A DNA stretch of 64,000 nucleotides from Coriobacteriia bacterium (GCA_009784945.1 WQXH01000002.1:1-64000); one strand, 5' to 3'. Counted from the stretch's first letter, positions 20,301 to 29,523 are shown. Numbers and translations: made by a program. Notes: generated from the sequence alone by a model not told the origin.

Positions 20301-20553
20301 GCCCGTTAGATACACCTGGCTCGCTCGCACCTTCTAAGTCTTCTGGTGCGCCAGAGTCTGTAAGAGTAAGCTGTGTGCCCTGTCCATATGGCGCAGTGCT
20401 CGCACCCTCTGCATTGCCGTTGGTCTCTCCAAGCTGTGCGACAATGCCGGCTGGCACAACAAGTAATACTGCCAGCAACACTGCAACAAATGCAGTTGCG
20501 GACTTTGATAGTCTTGCCTTTGATCTGTTCGTGCAGTCTCTTAAGTATCCCAT
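17380..20553 (-). CDS. Large surface adhesin / putative pilus tip protein (SdrD-B-like, GAAIGGG-type repeats, Spy0128-like domain, C-terminal TM)
   Basis: Signal peptide, Glu/Pro/Ser/Gln-rich repeat, SIEGLLWVDGNG...DGTYRFENLEPGNYVVGL, multiple GAAIGGG-ITI repeats, TVTKEVTGDYGQKTKPWIFTVYF, terminal TM with RRKDEE. Confidence 0.75.
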   Translation of the reverse strand: MGYLRDCTNRSKARLSKSATAFVAVLLAVLLVVPAGIVAQLGETNGNAEGASTAPYGQGTQLTLTDSGAPEDLEGASEPGVSNGQEEQGGSAAQSESEEPYESEGQNLPGLHSEPEAQSETEGQPEPEGQSGPEGQSEPESQGKPEEESPQQGQEEPENEAPLESGTAPQASDTASGSIEGLLWVDGNGMSENSWNGLFDSDESPLGDFPVFLFRIEDPTALITHASVPHRGVLTQQDGTYRFENLEPGNYVVGLMDGFVRSDEYLLPFERTRDNYFEVDWDAIDWSVWDDEIDRLIALTEVIELSEDESIEGINAGMRLPMGAVATAHFVIDLSSPSSGTGYGYSNGVISFSGGTADNHSYTFRQSSSTSPVSTIMFLSTSPQYVELDNINWAGTITMAVDPVHLNLRLRGDNVLRGSLFVTRLSPFSVASLTIDSATHPGTSIGSLTISTTNNQYAAIGGGSGPDMFQECGNITINGGTINATSVEGAAIGGGPEYGSGGIITIQGGAVVNATTTNGAAIGGGARQGNGGTITIQGNAVVNAYTQRGAGIGGGADAGAGGNITIGGNAVVNTFSSFGAGIGGGGNIGGAGGNITITGNAVVTAAGGSNAAGIGGGVGGAGAQLTINSGARIDAYSQSALPAIHAAGAINGTGYFVNAKLDPGYTFDGQLVVFADGDITNALMALQMPEASWRCFAFQVPPSSAGQTNYNVYVDTPLGMQQVLRSQGLPADSPVLYSITALSGYNSHQRTTNLNEGWLPVKLKSAPLYRILTEKYVNLNGTSLMNDNTSVVTDGFMYSKALSSLPSISNYNAVGYKWDSITGPYPMAAPGQYTLGNVPLTQITANRTIYYIYSEPPPNTTLTVTKEVTGDYGQKTKPWIFTVYFRDSSGVPLAQNRPFDYSISGAGILIPVTGTKLLGSSGQLSFELKHGQQIVIQDVPVSCLIRIVETADSGYTTSFIDRANPSNTPVIDHDTGGSSNAIPVMLAMSPSRIFDFTNDCIYVVEAGVGTYDEAALVLAGMLLAVSILIVAYVARSYIRRKDEEGSSSTGATLRARR

Positions 20554-20603
20554 ACCACTGCCTATCTCCTTTTTCTATTGTTGGCGAGCTCTTTGCGTCT
20601 CAG

Positions 20604-21818
20604 CTAGAATTCATCAGTTGCTACGATGAATTCTCTATGTAATGTGTAGCTGCTTCCCGCCTTATCTTCCATTGCAAACCAGAGGGTGTAGTTGCCACCC
20701 TCGTCTTTCTCCCGCATGTGTGCAAATATGCCATTGACGTCTGAACCGTCCCCGCTCAAGAGCACGATCGCGCTCCCCGTCTTTGTAATCCACCAATGCG
20801 TAATGGAGAGATCGCCTCGCTCGTTTGTTGCCCAAGCGCTGGCAGTGGCGGGATTTACCGTGTGCAACGCACTCTCGCCTCCAGAAAAGACTATTTCTCC
20901 AGCGGTTTCTACTGGTGCAGCCTCTTCGAATGCCCCGCCAGCCCACAAACCGGTAAAAACCAAAACGGTTGTTGCTGCTGCTGTAACAACACCAGCAAAA
21001 AATGTAGATGTCTTGCCTGCAATGGATGCAGCTGCGGTAGAGGCTGTGCTGCTCTTAGCAATACCAATACCAGCCGCACCTGATGCTACGAGCGCTATGC
21101 CAGTGTCGGCTATGAGAGCTGCTTCGTCATTGAGCGCCTGAGTTAATAGAGCGCCAATAGGTGTAGCGGCTAGACTGTGCGCCAAGGCAGACGGTTGCTG
21201 CTGTCTATAAAGCGCCGTCTTTATTTTTTCTCTTGCGCGGATGAGATGTATGGAAACCACCTGCTTGGTAACTCCCATCACCTCAGCAGTTTGGGTAACA
21301 GACATGCCCTCGTAATAGTGCAAAATTACTGCCTCAAGTTGCCGCTCGGGCAGTGTGTCGATAATGGCAATGATTCTTTTGCGCTCTTCATCGGTAATTT
21401 CGTACTCATGAGAAACATAGTCGTCGCTTTCGTCATCAACGATTGAATCAAGATACTCTTCCATACTGAGCACAACTCTATGCTTTTTATTTTTAGCGTA
21501 ATAGCGGCTGATTTCGTTGTTTATGATGGTGTTAAGCCAGCCACCAAAAGCCTTGGGGTCTTTGAGGTTATGGATGTTTTCATACACCCTCACCAAGATT
21601 TCCTGGGTGACGTCTTCTGCTTCTTCCTGATTGGATATCTTGCGAGAAACACGAAAGCTGACATTTTTGGTGATCGACTGGCAGAGCTCTTTAAGCGCAG
21701 TGTTGTTGCCGCTTGCAGAGCGACGAATAAGCTTCTCTTGCGCCCGAACAGCTGCAGGGTCACGATTGACTTCTGCAGAATGAACCAACTGCTCTTTTTT
21801 CAGCATCTGATTAGTCAT
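20604..21818 (-). CDS. Sigma-70 family (ECF-type) sigma factor fused to a C-terminal TM and extracytoplasmic domain
   Basis: Region 2 NQEEAEDVTQEILVRVYENIHNLKDPKAFGGWLNTIINNEISRYY; region 4 LPERQLEAVILHYYEGMSVTQTAEVMGVTKQVVSIHLIRAREKIKTAL; then TFFAGVVTAAATTVLVFTGLWAGGAF and ~110-aa C-terminal domain. Confidence 0.88.
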   Translation of the reverse strand: MTNQMLKKEQLVHSAEVNRDPAAVRAQEKLIRRSASGNNTALKELCQSITKNVSFRVSRKISNQEEAEDVTQEILVRVYENIHNLKDPKAFGGWLNTIINNEISRYYAKNKKHRVVLSMEEYLDSIVDDESDDYVSHEYEITDEERKRIIAIIDTLPERQLEAVILHYYEGMSVTQTAEVMGVTKQVVSIHLIRAREKIKTALYRQQQPSALAHSLAATPIGALLTQALNDEAALIADTGIALVASGAAGIGIAKSSTASTAAASIAGKTSTFFAGVVTAAATTVLVFTGLWAGGAFEEAAPVETAGEIVFSGGESALHTVNPATASAWATNERGDLSITHWWITKTGSAIVLLSGDGSDVNGIFAHMREKDEGGNYTLWFAMEDKAGSSYTLHREFIVATDEF

Positions 21819-22249
21819 ATTCTTGTATTTACCCCGTTCGTCATCTTAAGGAAGATCCATTCATTTGATACTTCTGTTCATTCACTATGCTCTTTCCAAC
21901 GTTTACGTCATGGGTATCAAGAGCAGGCTATTGCCTGTGCCTCTTTAGTACCCACATTTACCCACGTACACCCCGCAACGCTCAAGGCGATGTTTGACCC
22001 ACATGTTTACTCTTTTTGCTTTTTGACCTACCTTTGCTGCAACAGGTGCAAACAGCACTGGTTGCCTATCATCTTGTTTTTACCCGCTTCTTAATCTTCC
22101 AAACAAACGTACAAAACATGTGTCTTTCGTCTAAAGCCAACTAAAATATACTGCTTTGACAAAGCACACTTAATTTAGACCCACGGTTTTCGTATTTGTC
22201 ATACAAGAAATCAAAACTTTTTTTCTTTTTATGCTGACTCTCCTGCGCC

Positions 22250-22474
22250 CCGCCCCTTTTCAAGCACAACAGAACTCATACCCGCACACTGGTTACCTGG
22301 TTTTCTCGACACATTAATCAATTACCTGAACGTCTAATGCACTCAAATGAACTGTAGCCCCGCACCGGTACTTCAAACCCTGCACAGCTCTACTCGTGCG
22401 AGAGCAGGTTAACACAATTCCCTCTTGTTTGTCCGAAGTCAGAGCCTGGAACTAGGTAACTTGATGCTTGTGTC
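22250..22474 (-). promoter_or_regulatory. Duplicated non-coding block upstream of sigma gene 20604-21818
   Basis: Aligns by eye with 23360-23594; conserved stretches include AACTTGATRCTTGTGTC and CACAATTCCCT (plus strand). Confidence 0.65.
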
Positions 22475-22529
22475 TTTGCTTGACCCGATAGTGTCAGAGA
22501 AACGTCGTGCTGATACCAATTGCCTTGCC

Positions 22530-23249
22530 TTAACAAGCTGGCATTAAAGGGGTCTCTATTACTGAGTTTTGACCACTGGCAGTAACGGGCGATGCGATAC
22601 GCTTTTGGGCAGATGACTGCTCTTGTCTATGAAACGCCGCCTTTATTTTTTCTCTCGCGCGGATAAGGTGTATGGAAGCCACCTGCTTGGTAACCCCCAT
22701 CACCTCAGCAGTTTGGGTAACAGACATGCCCTCGTAATAGTGCAAAATCACTGCATCAAGTTGCCGCTCGGGCAGTGTGTTGATGATGGCAATGACTTTC
22801 TTGCGCTCTTCATCTGTTCTATCGTATTCGGTAGCAGCGTAGTCTTTGCTTTTGTCATCGACTATCGAATCCAAATACTCTTCCACACTGAGCACCACTC
22901 TATGCTTTTTGTTTTTAACGTAGTAACGACTGATCTCATTTTTAATGATGGTATTGAGCCAGCCTCCAAAAGCTTTGGCATCTTTGAGATTGTTAATACC
23001 TTCGCATACCCTCACCAAGATTTCTTGAGTGATGTCTTCTGCTTCTTCTCGACTGGAAACCTTATGCATAACTCGAAGAGTAATACTTTTGCATATCAAC
23101 CGACAGAGCTTTTTGAGCGCAGTGTTGCTGCCGTTAATTGAACGACGTACCAGCTTTTCTTGCACCCGAGCTTCTGCGGCATCATGATTGATTTTTGCGC
23201 AGTGCTCGGGTTGCTCTCTTCTCAGAATCTGATTGGTCATATTCTTCAC
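22530..23249 (-). CDS. Sigma-70 family (ECF-type) sigma factor, paralog lacking the TM domain
   Basis: Near-colinear with residues 1-210 of the 20604-21818 protein (SREEAEDITQEILVRVCEGINNLKDAKAFGGWLNTIIKNEISRYY ... LPERQLDAVILHYYEGMSVTQTAEVMGVTKQVASIHLIRAREKIK). Confidence 0.88.
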   Translation of the reverse strand: MKNMTNQILRREQPEHCAKINHDAAEARVQEKLVRRSINGSNTALKKLCRLICKSITLRVMHKVSSREEAEDITQEILVRVCEGINNLKDAKAFGGWLNTIIKNEISRYYVKNKKHRVVLSVEEYLDSIVDDKSKDYAATEYDRTDEERKKVIAIINTLPERQLDAVILHYYEGMSVTQTAEVMGVTKQVASIHLIRAREKIKAAFHRQEQSSAQKRIASPVTASGQNSVIETPLMPAC

Positions 23250-23359
23250 CTCACCCCTTCATCATTTCTGGCCAGCTCAAAAATACTGCGTAAAGTAAGC
23301 GCGCCAACACCCACAGTTTCGTTTATAGTTACACTAAAAATAGGACTCTATTTACTTTT

Positions 23360-23594
23360 TTGCGCTGCTTTGCCCCCTTACAAGCGCAGCAGAACTAATA
23401 CCCAACACTGGTTAGGTTATCTCCTCGAACGTTAATTACATTACTTGAACTACCAATGTACAAAAATGAACTTATACCCCGCGGTGGTAGTTTAACACTG
23501 CACAGTTCCACTCGTACAAGCAGCAGAATATCACAATTCCCTATAGCTTGTCTGCGCTCAAAGCCCAAGACTAGACAACTTGATACTTGTGTCA
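23360..23594 (-). promoter_or_regulatory. Duplicated non-coding block upstream of sigma gene 22530-23249
   Basis: Counterpart of 22250-22474. Confidence 0.65.
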
Positions 23595-23644
23595 ACAAAC
23601 TGTCAAAAACGAAGCAGTATAGGATACCGCCCCCGGAAAGCCAG

Positions 23645-23685
23645 GATGATGGGTTTCAGCCAAGATGCCGTCCATAGGAAGCCAG
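23645..23685 (+). repeat. Core-deleted unit of palindromic element family P
   Basis: GATGATGGGTTTCAGCCAAGATGCCGTCCATAGGAAGCCAG. Confidence 0.75.
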
Positions 23686-23691
23686 GATGAT

Positions 23692-23813
23692 GGGTTTCTG
23701 TGGGCGAGCAAATTGGCTTGAAAATAGAAACGGGTCGACAGGAGCGCACTTCTGGTGCGTGACTGAGGCCCGTTTATGTTTTGAATGCCAAGATGCCGTC
23801 CACAGGAAGCCAG
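23692..23813 (+). repeat. Full palindromic element family P (array unit 1)
   Basis: GGGTTTCTGTGGGCGAGCAAATTGGCTTGAAAATAGAAACGGGTCGACAGGAGCGCACTTCTGGTGCGTGACTGAGGCCCGTTTATGTTTTGAATGCCAAGATGCCGTCCACAGGAAGCCAG. Confidence 0.88.
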
Positions 23814-23817
23814 GTAT

Positions 23818-23940
23818 GGGTTTCTGTGGGCGAGCAAATTGGCTTGAAAACTGCCCCCGAACCGATAGGAGTGTATACCTGATACATGACTGAGGTTTGG
23901 GGGCAGTTTGAATGCCAAGATGCCGTCCACAGGAAGCCAG
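23818..23940 (+). repeat. Full palindromic element family P (array unit 2), ends 5 bp from the rpoD stop
   Basis: Arms identical to unit 1; core replaced by CTGCCCCCGAACCGATAGGAGTGTATACCTGATACATGACTGAGGTTTGGGGGCAG. Confidence 0.88.
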
Positions 23941-23945
23941 CCTGG

Positions 23946-25508
23946 TTACTCTTCGAGATAGTCCTTCAGCTTACTCGACCTTGAAGGATGCCGCAGCTTG
24001 GCCAATGTCTTAGATTCTATTTGGCGAATGCGCTCGCGGGTTACTCCAAACTCCCTGCCCACCTCTTCTAAGGTGCGCGGATGGCCATCTTTGAGACCAA
24101 AGCGAAGTGATATGACTTTACGTTCGCGCTCTGCCAAACCATCGAGCACCTTTTGGAGCTGTTCTTGCAGCATGCTGAAGGAGGCGGCATCGGGCGGCAC
24201 TTCGGCAGCAGAGTCCTCGATAAAGTCACCCAGTTGGCTGTCTTCTTCTTCGCCAATGGGGGTTTCCAAAGAAACCGGCTCTTGAGAAATCTTTTGAATC
24301 TCACGGATGCGCTCGGCAGGCATGCCCATGACCTCCCCTATCTCTTCTGGGGAAGGGTCTCGACCAAGCTCCTGTAACAACTGGCGCTGAACACGCACGA
24401 GCTTATTGATAGTTTCAACCATATGAACAGGAATACGAATCGTGCGAGCCTGGTCGGCAATGGCGCGCGTAATGGCTTGGCGAATCCACCAGGTTGCGTA
24501 AGTAGAAAACTTAAAGCCCTTGGTGTAGTCGAATTTTTCTACCGCACGAATCAATCCAAGGTTGCCTTCTTGGATAAGATCCAAAAATAGCATGCCGCGT
24601 CCGACGTAGCGCTTGGCAATAGAAACTACCAAACGCAGATTTGCTTCAATGAGCTGCTGTTTTGCATCAAGGCCTTTTTGTTCAATGCGGGTGAGGCGGC
24701 GCTCCTCGCGACGCTCGAATTGCTCCTTGTTCTTATGAGCATCATCGAGCTTCTCCCCAGCTTCTACTCCAGCTTCAATCTTCATAGCCAAGTCAATTTC
24801 TTGCTCAGCCGTCAGCAAGTCGACCTTGCCAATCTCTTTAAGATACATACGCACTGGGTCTCCCGTAAGCATGGCCACCGATGATTCGGAGCTGGAGCGC
24901 TTTTTGGTTGCCTTTTTGCGCGAAGCCACCTTGGGGAGCTGAATTCCTATGCCGTCTGGCGCTTTGAGATCCTCTTCGGCAATATCTGCCAAGATCTCAT
25001 CATCGCTTAAGACTTCTTCCTCTTCCAAGTCTATGCTGACGTCATCGTCTACTTCACTTGAAAGACCTTTAGCCATATCTAAGTCTGATGCATCCGCTTC
25101 TGAGTCATCAACTACGGCAATTCCCTTGCCTTGAATAAAGGTAGTGGCTGTGCCCAGCTGAGCCTCGGTTAAGTCGTTGTTGCTCAAGTGGGAGATTATC
25201 TCGCTCACCGAGACAGACCCGAGTTCGCGTGCGTCTTCTACCAGGCTGAGCAAATCAGTTTCAAGCTCAGTGAGCGTGCTGGTTGCTGCAGCGCTCTCTG
25301 CATCTGATGAAGCTGGTGTTGAATCCTGCGTCTTCGTGTCTTTAGTTTTTGTGGCTCTAGGCTTTCCCTTTACCGTAGTTTTCTTCTCTGAGCCGCTAGT
25401 GTCCACACTGCTCTCCTTTTTTGCCGTACCCGCAAATTTCGATTTCAAGCTGGACTCCGGGAAGCCTCGCTCGAAATAATCACTATTATGAACAGCACAG
25501 TTTACCAC
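23946..25508 (-). CDS. rpoD: Primary RNA polymerase sigma factor
   Basis: [88 protein letters not shown]-terminal region 4. Confidence 0.96.
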   Translation of the reverse strand: MVNCAVHNSDYFERGFPESSLKSKFAGTAKKESSVDTSGSEKKTTVKGKPRATKTKDTKTQDSTPASSDAESAAATSTLTELETDLLSLVEDARELGSVSVSEIISHLSNNDLTEAQLGTATTFIQGKGIAVVDDSEADASDLDMAKGLSSEVDDDVSIDLEEEEVLSDDEILADIAEEDLKAPDGIGIQLPKVASRKKATKKRSSSESSVAMLTGDPVRMYLKEIGKVDLLTAEQEIDLAMKIEAGVEAGEKLDDAHKNKEQFERREERRLTRIEQKGLDAKQQLIEANLRLVVSIAKRYVGRGMLFLDLIQEGNLGLIRAVEKFDYTKGFKFSTYATWWIRQAITRAIADQARTIRIPVHMVETINKLVRVQRQLLQELGRDPSPEEIGEVMGMPAERIREIQKISQEPVSLETPIGEEEDSQLGDFIEDSAAEVPPDAASFSMLQEQLQKVLDGLAERERKVISLRFGLKDGHPRTLEEVGREFGVTRERIRQIESKTLAKLRHPSRSSKLKDYLEE

Positions 25509-25512
25509 ACCC

Positions 25513-27387
25513 TTACCAAATGGTCTTGGGCACCTGAGCCAGTCTTTCTCTGATTTTAACTAATTCCGACTGCTTTTGGGCAATATTTTCAAAGTGAGCA
25601 TCTTTTGCCGCTCCCGGATCTGCCTTTGCATACGCTATTTTTTCCAGAGTAATCTCGTTTTGCATCTGTTGCTCACGCAACATATACATTATGAGCCGTG
25701 CGTAATCTATTGGCGTGCCCATGAAGTTTTGCTGGAGGCCACGAGAGAGCGTTGAGGCATATGTGGGCACTGTTTGGAGCACTTTGGCATAGAGCTCTGT
25801 GCTTTCTGCCTTCTCATCTGCAGCAAGAAGGGTGTTAACCAAGGCGGGAAGCTCTGTGCCCTGCCACAAAATGCGCTCAAACGCCTTGCGCAACAAGGGA
25901 CGAGTCTCAGGAAACTCAATGAATAGAATGAAGAGCTCATTTTGATAATCGATTTGGGCAGTTTTGTTGCCCGCTGCGCCACCGGCTGCATCGGTGTGCT
26001 CAAAGCCAGACATGCCCACTTGCTCGATTTCCGTTTTTTGCACACGAGAAGTGTCAGCGCGAGCTGTGTATTGTTTTGGTGCAGGCAGACTGTTAAAGAG
26101 GGCGAGAGCATGGGAGTAATCCGCTCCCAACTGGGGCGCTAGCTCATCTGCTATGTAGGATTGAGCGAGAATAGATCCGCGTATGGGCAACAGCACCTGG
26201 AGAGCAGAGCGCAAGGCAGCGTTGCGGCCTTCTGGGTGAGAAAGGTCGGCAGTTGCGAGGTGTTGCTGCATGGCAAATTTGATGAGAGGAGTAGCCTGGT
26301 CAAGAACAGCTTGCATGGCAACAGCGCCCTCTTTGGCCAGCAAATCGGCTGGATCCAGCCCGGGCGGCAGCTGCGCAACCTCAAGAAAAATGCGAAAACG
26401 TCCGGACTCGGGGGTAATATCGGGTGTGATAAGTTCGGCTGCACGCACAGCAGCACGAGTGCCTGCCTCATCGCCATCAAAGAGATAGATGACCTTGTGA
26501 GCAAAACGGTTGAGCAATCGTAAGTGCTGCATGGTGAGGGCGGTTCCCAAGGTGGCAACAGTATTGGTATAACCCGCCTCATGCATTGCAATGGTATCGG
26601 TATAGCCCTCAACTACTATGGCAGTGCCCGTATTAGAAAGAGAGGCCTTTGCCCTATCCATTGCATAGAGCGTCTCGCGTTTTTGAAAAAGCGAGGTCTC
26701 GGAGGTGTTGAGATACTTGGGCTCTCTTTGACCAATAACGCGCCCGCCAAAGGCAATCACCCTGCCTTGTAAATCGGCAACAGGAAAGAGTACGCGTTCA
26801 TAGAATCTGTCTTGAAGGCGTCCTTGCTGCCCCTTGATAATCATATTAGCATCCAAACATTCCTGCGCACTAAAACCTTGGGCGCGCAGATGATCAAAGA
26901 GCTTTGTGCCTCCCGGCGCATAACCCAGTTGCCAACGCTTGGCCAAGTCAGAGCCCATGGATCGTTCGCTCAAATAAGAGCGTGCCTCTGCAACACCAGG
27001 TTCGTTGGTTCTCAGTAACAGCATGGTATAGTACTCAACACTTGCTTTCATGAGCTCAAGAAGACGTGCCCGCTTGCCCTGTGCTTTGTCTCCCGTTATA
27101 TGGGAGAGGGTGATGTTGGCTCGGTCGGCCAGATAGTGCACTGCATCAACAAACTCCATGTTTTGCGTGCGCATGACAAAGCCGTAAGCATCGCCTCCAG
27201 CGTGACACCCAAAGCAATGATACAACTGCGAGCGGGGGTCAACCTTAAACGAGGGGGTTTTTTCTTGATGGAACGGGCAGCGCCCCCAAAACTCTCTGCC
27301 TCGTGATCTGAGCACAACCGTTTCTGACACAAGCTCAACCAAGTCAGTTGCCTCGCGGGTTCTGCGGATGTCATCATCACTAATCAA
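25513..27387 (-). CDS. dnaG: DNA primase
   Basis: Zinc-binding [67 protein letters not shown]. Confidence 0.96.
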   Translation of the reverse strand: MISDDDIRRTREATDLVELVSETVVLRSRGREFWGRCPFHQEKTPSFKVDPRSQLYHCFGCHAGGDAYGFVMRTQNMEFVDAVHYLADRANITLSHITGDKAQGKRARLLELMKASVEYYTMLLLRTNEPGVAEARSYLSERSMGSDLAKRWQLGYAPGGTKLFDHLRAQGFSAQECLDANMIIKGQQGRLQDRFYERVLFPVADLQGRVIAFGGRVIGQREPKYLNTSETSLFQKRETLYAMDRAKASLSNTGTAIVVEGYTDTIAMHEAGYTNTVATLGTALTMQHLRLLNRFAHKVIYLFDGDEAGTRAAVRAAELITPDITPESGRFRIFLEVAQLPPGLDPADLLAKEGAVAMQAVLDQATPLIKFAMQQHLATADLSHPEGRNAALRSALQVLLPIRGSILAQSYIADELAPQLGADYSHALALFNSLPAPKQYTARADTSRVQKTEIEQVGMSGFEHTDAAGGAAGNKTAQIDYQNELFILFIEFPETRPLLRKAFERILWQGTELPALVNTLLAADEKAESTELYAKVLQTVPTYASTLSRGLQQNFMGTPIDYARLIMYMLREQQMQNEITLEKIAYAKADPGAAKDAHFENIAQKQSELVKIRERLAQVPKTIW

Positions 27388-27419
27388 AATGCTCCCCTGG
27401 TAGAAACACTCCCATCTCG

Positions 27420-28760
27420 TTAGCTTTCTTCTCTAAACATCTCTGCCTGACGTTCTTTTTTGCGGATGCGCTTGTCTTCGTACATATGCTCATCGGCAAT
27501 GCTCAAGAGAAGCGAGGCGCTCATGGTGTTATCCTTGGCAACCTCCACAAGCCCAAAGCTAAAACTGCGGTCATACTCACAGTCATCATGATTATCAGCC
27601 AGTCTTGCTCGAATCGCCTCCAACTCTTCGTTGGCCTGCTCGGCAGAGTAGTTTCGCAAAAGAAGCATAAACTCATCTCCACCTAGACGACAGATTACAG
27701 CATGCCTGCCAAAGCTTGTAAGTACTTCGGCAGTGGTCAAAATATACTCATCGCCAGTCATATGGCCATAGGTATCGTTAACGTACTTGAGTCCATCCAT
27801 GTCCACAAAGGCTATGGTGAACTCCTCTTGTTCGAGTATCCAGCGCTCCAGGGTTTCCATTCCGTAGTGACGCGAGTAGGCTCTGGTAAGCGTGTCGTAA
27901 TAGGCCACTGCTTTGAGCTCCTCATGCTCGCGGTGCGTTTGTGTTACGTCAACAAGCTTGAGAACCACAGATCTTCTGCCCATCCAGGTGATGGGATATC
28001 CTACAACCGAAAATATCTGGCTTACGGTACCGTCTTTTTTATGGAGTTCAACGAGACTTTGGAGAGGAGCCTCCATCCCTTCACCCTGCTCTGCTGGCTC
28101 TTGATAGTATTCATCAATCTTTTCATAGAGCAGTGCTTTGACCTCTCCCATGCTCTTTTCGGCAAAGAGACTATGCAGAGGCTCGTGATTGGTATAAAGC
28201 CATTCATGTGTGGAATGATCCACAACGATGATGAGCTCCTCGATACTTTTAGTAATTCCTTCGAGAAGCAGTACCGTGTTGCGCGAATCAGCGGCCAGTT
28301 GTTGGGTGAGCATGATCTCGGCACGCATGGCACTGTCGCGCTCTTTGAGCTGTGCAATCATATCATTGATGGAGCTCGAAAACATACCCGCATAGCTCAG
28401 GCGTTGACTGTAGTCTCCTTTGGCAATTTGTCCAACCTGCCAAGAGATATGCTTAAGGGTGGCTTGGAGTGTTTTGAGGCCGCTGGCAACTTCATTGTCG
28501 GGCGATACAGCCAAAGTGGTATCTAAATTGCCGCGCCCCAGCTCTTTAGACAGCGTTCTGTTTTCGTCAATACACTTTCCTATGAAGAGCAAGCCTTGAG
28601 CAAGATCTCTAAATGGCTCGGCAAGCTGCTCGGGCTCCAACGTAGCTTGCCTGGGAGCATAGAGGGTATCGCGCAGATAAGCAAACAGTGCATCCACCGC
28701 ATACTGAACTTCTTCCACAGGAAGAGATGCGCTGCTTTCTGCATTCTTTTTGATGCTCAC
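27420..28760 (-). CDS. GGDEF-domain diguanylate cyclase with N-terminal sensory region
   Basis: AYYDTLTRAYSRHYGMETLERWI, VDMDGLKYVNDTYGHMTGDEYI, CRLGGDEFMLLL. Confidence 0.9.
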   Translation of the reverse strand: MSIKKNAESSASLPVEEVQYAVDALFAYLRDTLYAPRQATLEPEQLAEPFRDLAQGLLFIGKCIDENRTLSKELGRGNLDTTLAVSPDNEVASGLKTLQATLKHISWQVGQIAKGDYSQRLSYAGMFSSSINDMIAQLKERDSAMRAEIMLTQQLAADSRNTVLLLEGITKSIEELIIVVDHSTHEWLYTNHEPLHSLFAEKSMGEVKALLYEKIDEYYQEPAEQGEGMEAPLQSLVELHKKDGTVSQIFSVVGYPITWMGRRSVVLKLVDVTQTHREHEELKAVAYYDTLTRAYSRHYGMETLERWILEQEEFTIAFVDMDGLKYVNDTYGHMTGDEYILTTAEVLTSFGRHAVICRLGGDEFMLLLRNYSAEQANEELEAIRARLADNHDDCEYDRSFSFGLVEVAKDNTMSASLLLSIADEHMYEDKRIRKKERQAEMFREES

Positions 28761-28836
28761 AATGCTCCTCAGTTATTACAAAACGCTTTCTTGCACAATC
28801 CTCATGGGTAGGCACCAAAAAGTGCTTGAGACTATT

Positions 28837-29376
28837 TTATACTACAACCCCATTAAAGCGACAGGTACGATCTCCACTTGCCCAACAATCCACCTCTCGC
28901 ACGTCGTAGTCCTTTCCTGTGTATGCCTTGAGAATACCGGCAATGAACCCCTCGTCATAGGTACAAACATTCTCATCAGATACAGGAAGGCCACTGCAAT
29001 CAAGATCTTCGCTCACGGTAAGAGTTAGATTGCCCGAAGAAGTGTCAAAGGCCTCCATGCGAAGTATACCAATCTTGTTTTCTTCGAGCGCAGTTTGCAG
29101 GTTTGCCACAAAGGTATCTAAATCGACGCTGAGGTCCAAAGATGCTTTGGCAAATTCCTCCCCTGCCAAGAACCCGGCATCACGGAACAAATCGTTAGCC
29201 TGCTCGGCACCATAGGCCTTGGTAAGTATATCGAGCATGGTAAACTGCATAAGACGATACACGAGCACCGGCATATCCTCGCCAAGCTCGCCGCGGCCCT
29301 CTTTGATATTGCCGAGGTTCTCCCACTTAAACTCATGGTGGGTCTCTGCTCTTGCCTGCTTGAATATATTGTCCAT
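28837..29376 (-). CDS. V4R (4-vinyl reductase) domain sensory protein
   Basis: LVYRLMQFTMLDILTKAYGAEQANDLFRDAGFLAGEEFA ... GFIAGILKAYTGKDYDVREVDCWASGDRTCRF. Confidence 0.75.
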   Translation of the reverse strand: MDNIFKQARAETHHEFKWENLGNIKEGRGELGEDMPVLVYRLMQFTMLDILTKAYGAEQANDLFRDAGFLAGEEFAKASLDLSVDLDTFVANLQTALEENKIGILRMEAFDTSSGNLTLTVSEDLDCSGLPVSDENVCTYDEGFIAGILKAYTGKDYDVREVDCWASGDRTCRFNGVVV

Positions 29377-29523
29377 AATGCCCGTCTCCTTTCTTAAGGG
29401 ACTTTACCCTATCGATACTACAGGTAACTTTGCTTATTGTACTACGAAAAGCACCTGAGTGCTATCTCGTCAGAGTTTTAGCATATTAGGGACGATACCT
29501 CGGGTAACTGGTCACACCCAATT

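Noticed and set aside
23395-23598. 67-aa minus-strand ORF upstream of the sigma gene
   Set aside because: The homologous block at 22250-22474 does not keep the frame, so the conservation is not coding.
23592-23930. Minus-strand ORF of 112 aa with ANLLAHRNP repeats
   Set aside because: Translation of the palindromic element array; the matching peptide in ORF 2912-3268 is a by-product of shared DNA.
23645-23940. Possible CRISPR-like array (repeated arms with variable centres)
   Set aside because: The variable centres are themselves palindromic with a conserved inner core, the units are ~125 bp, and no cas genes are present.
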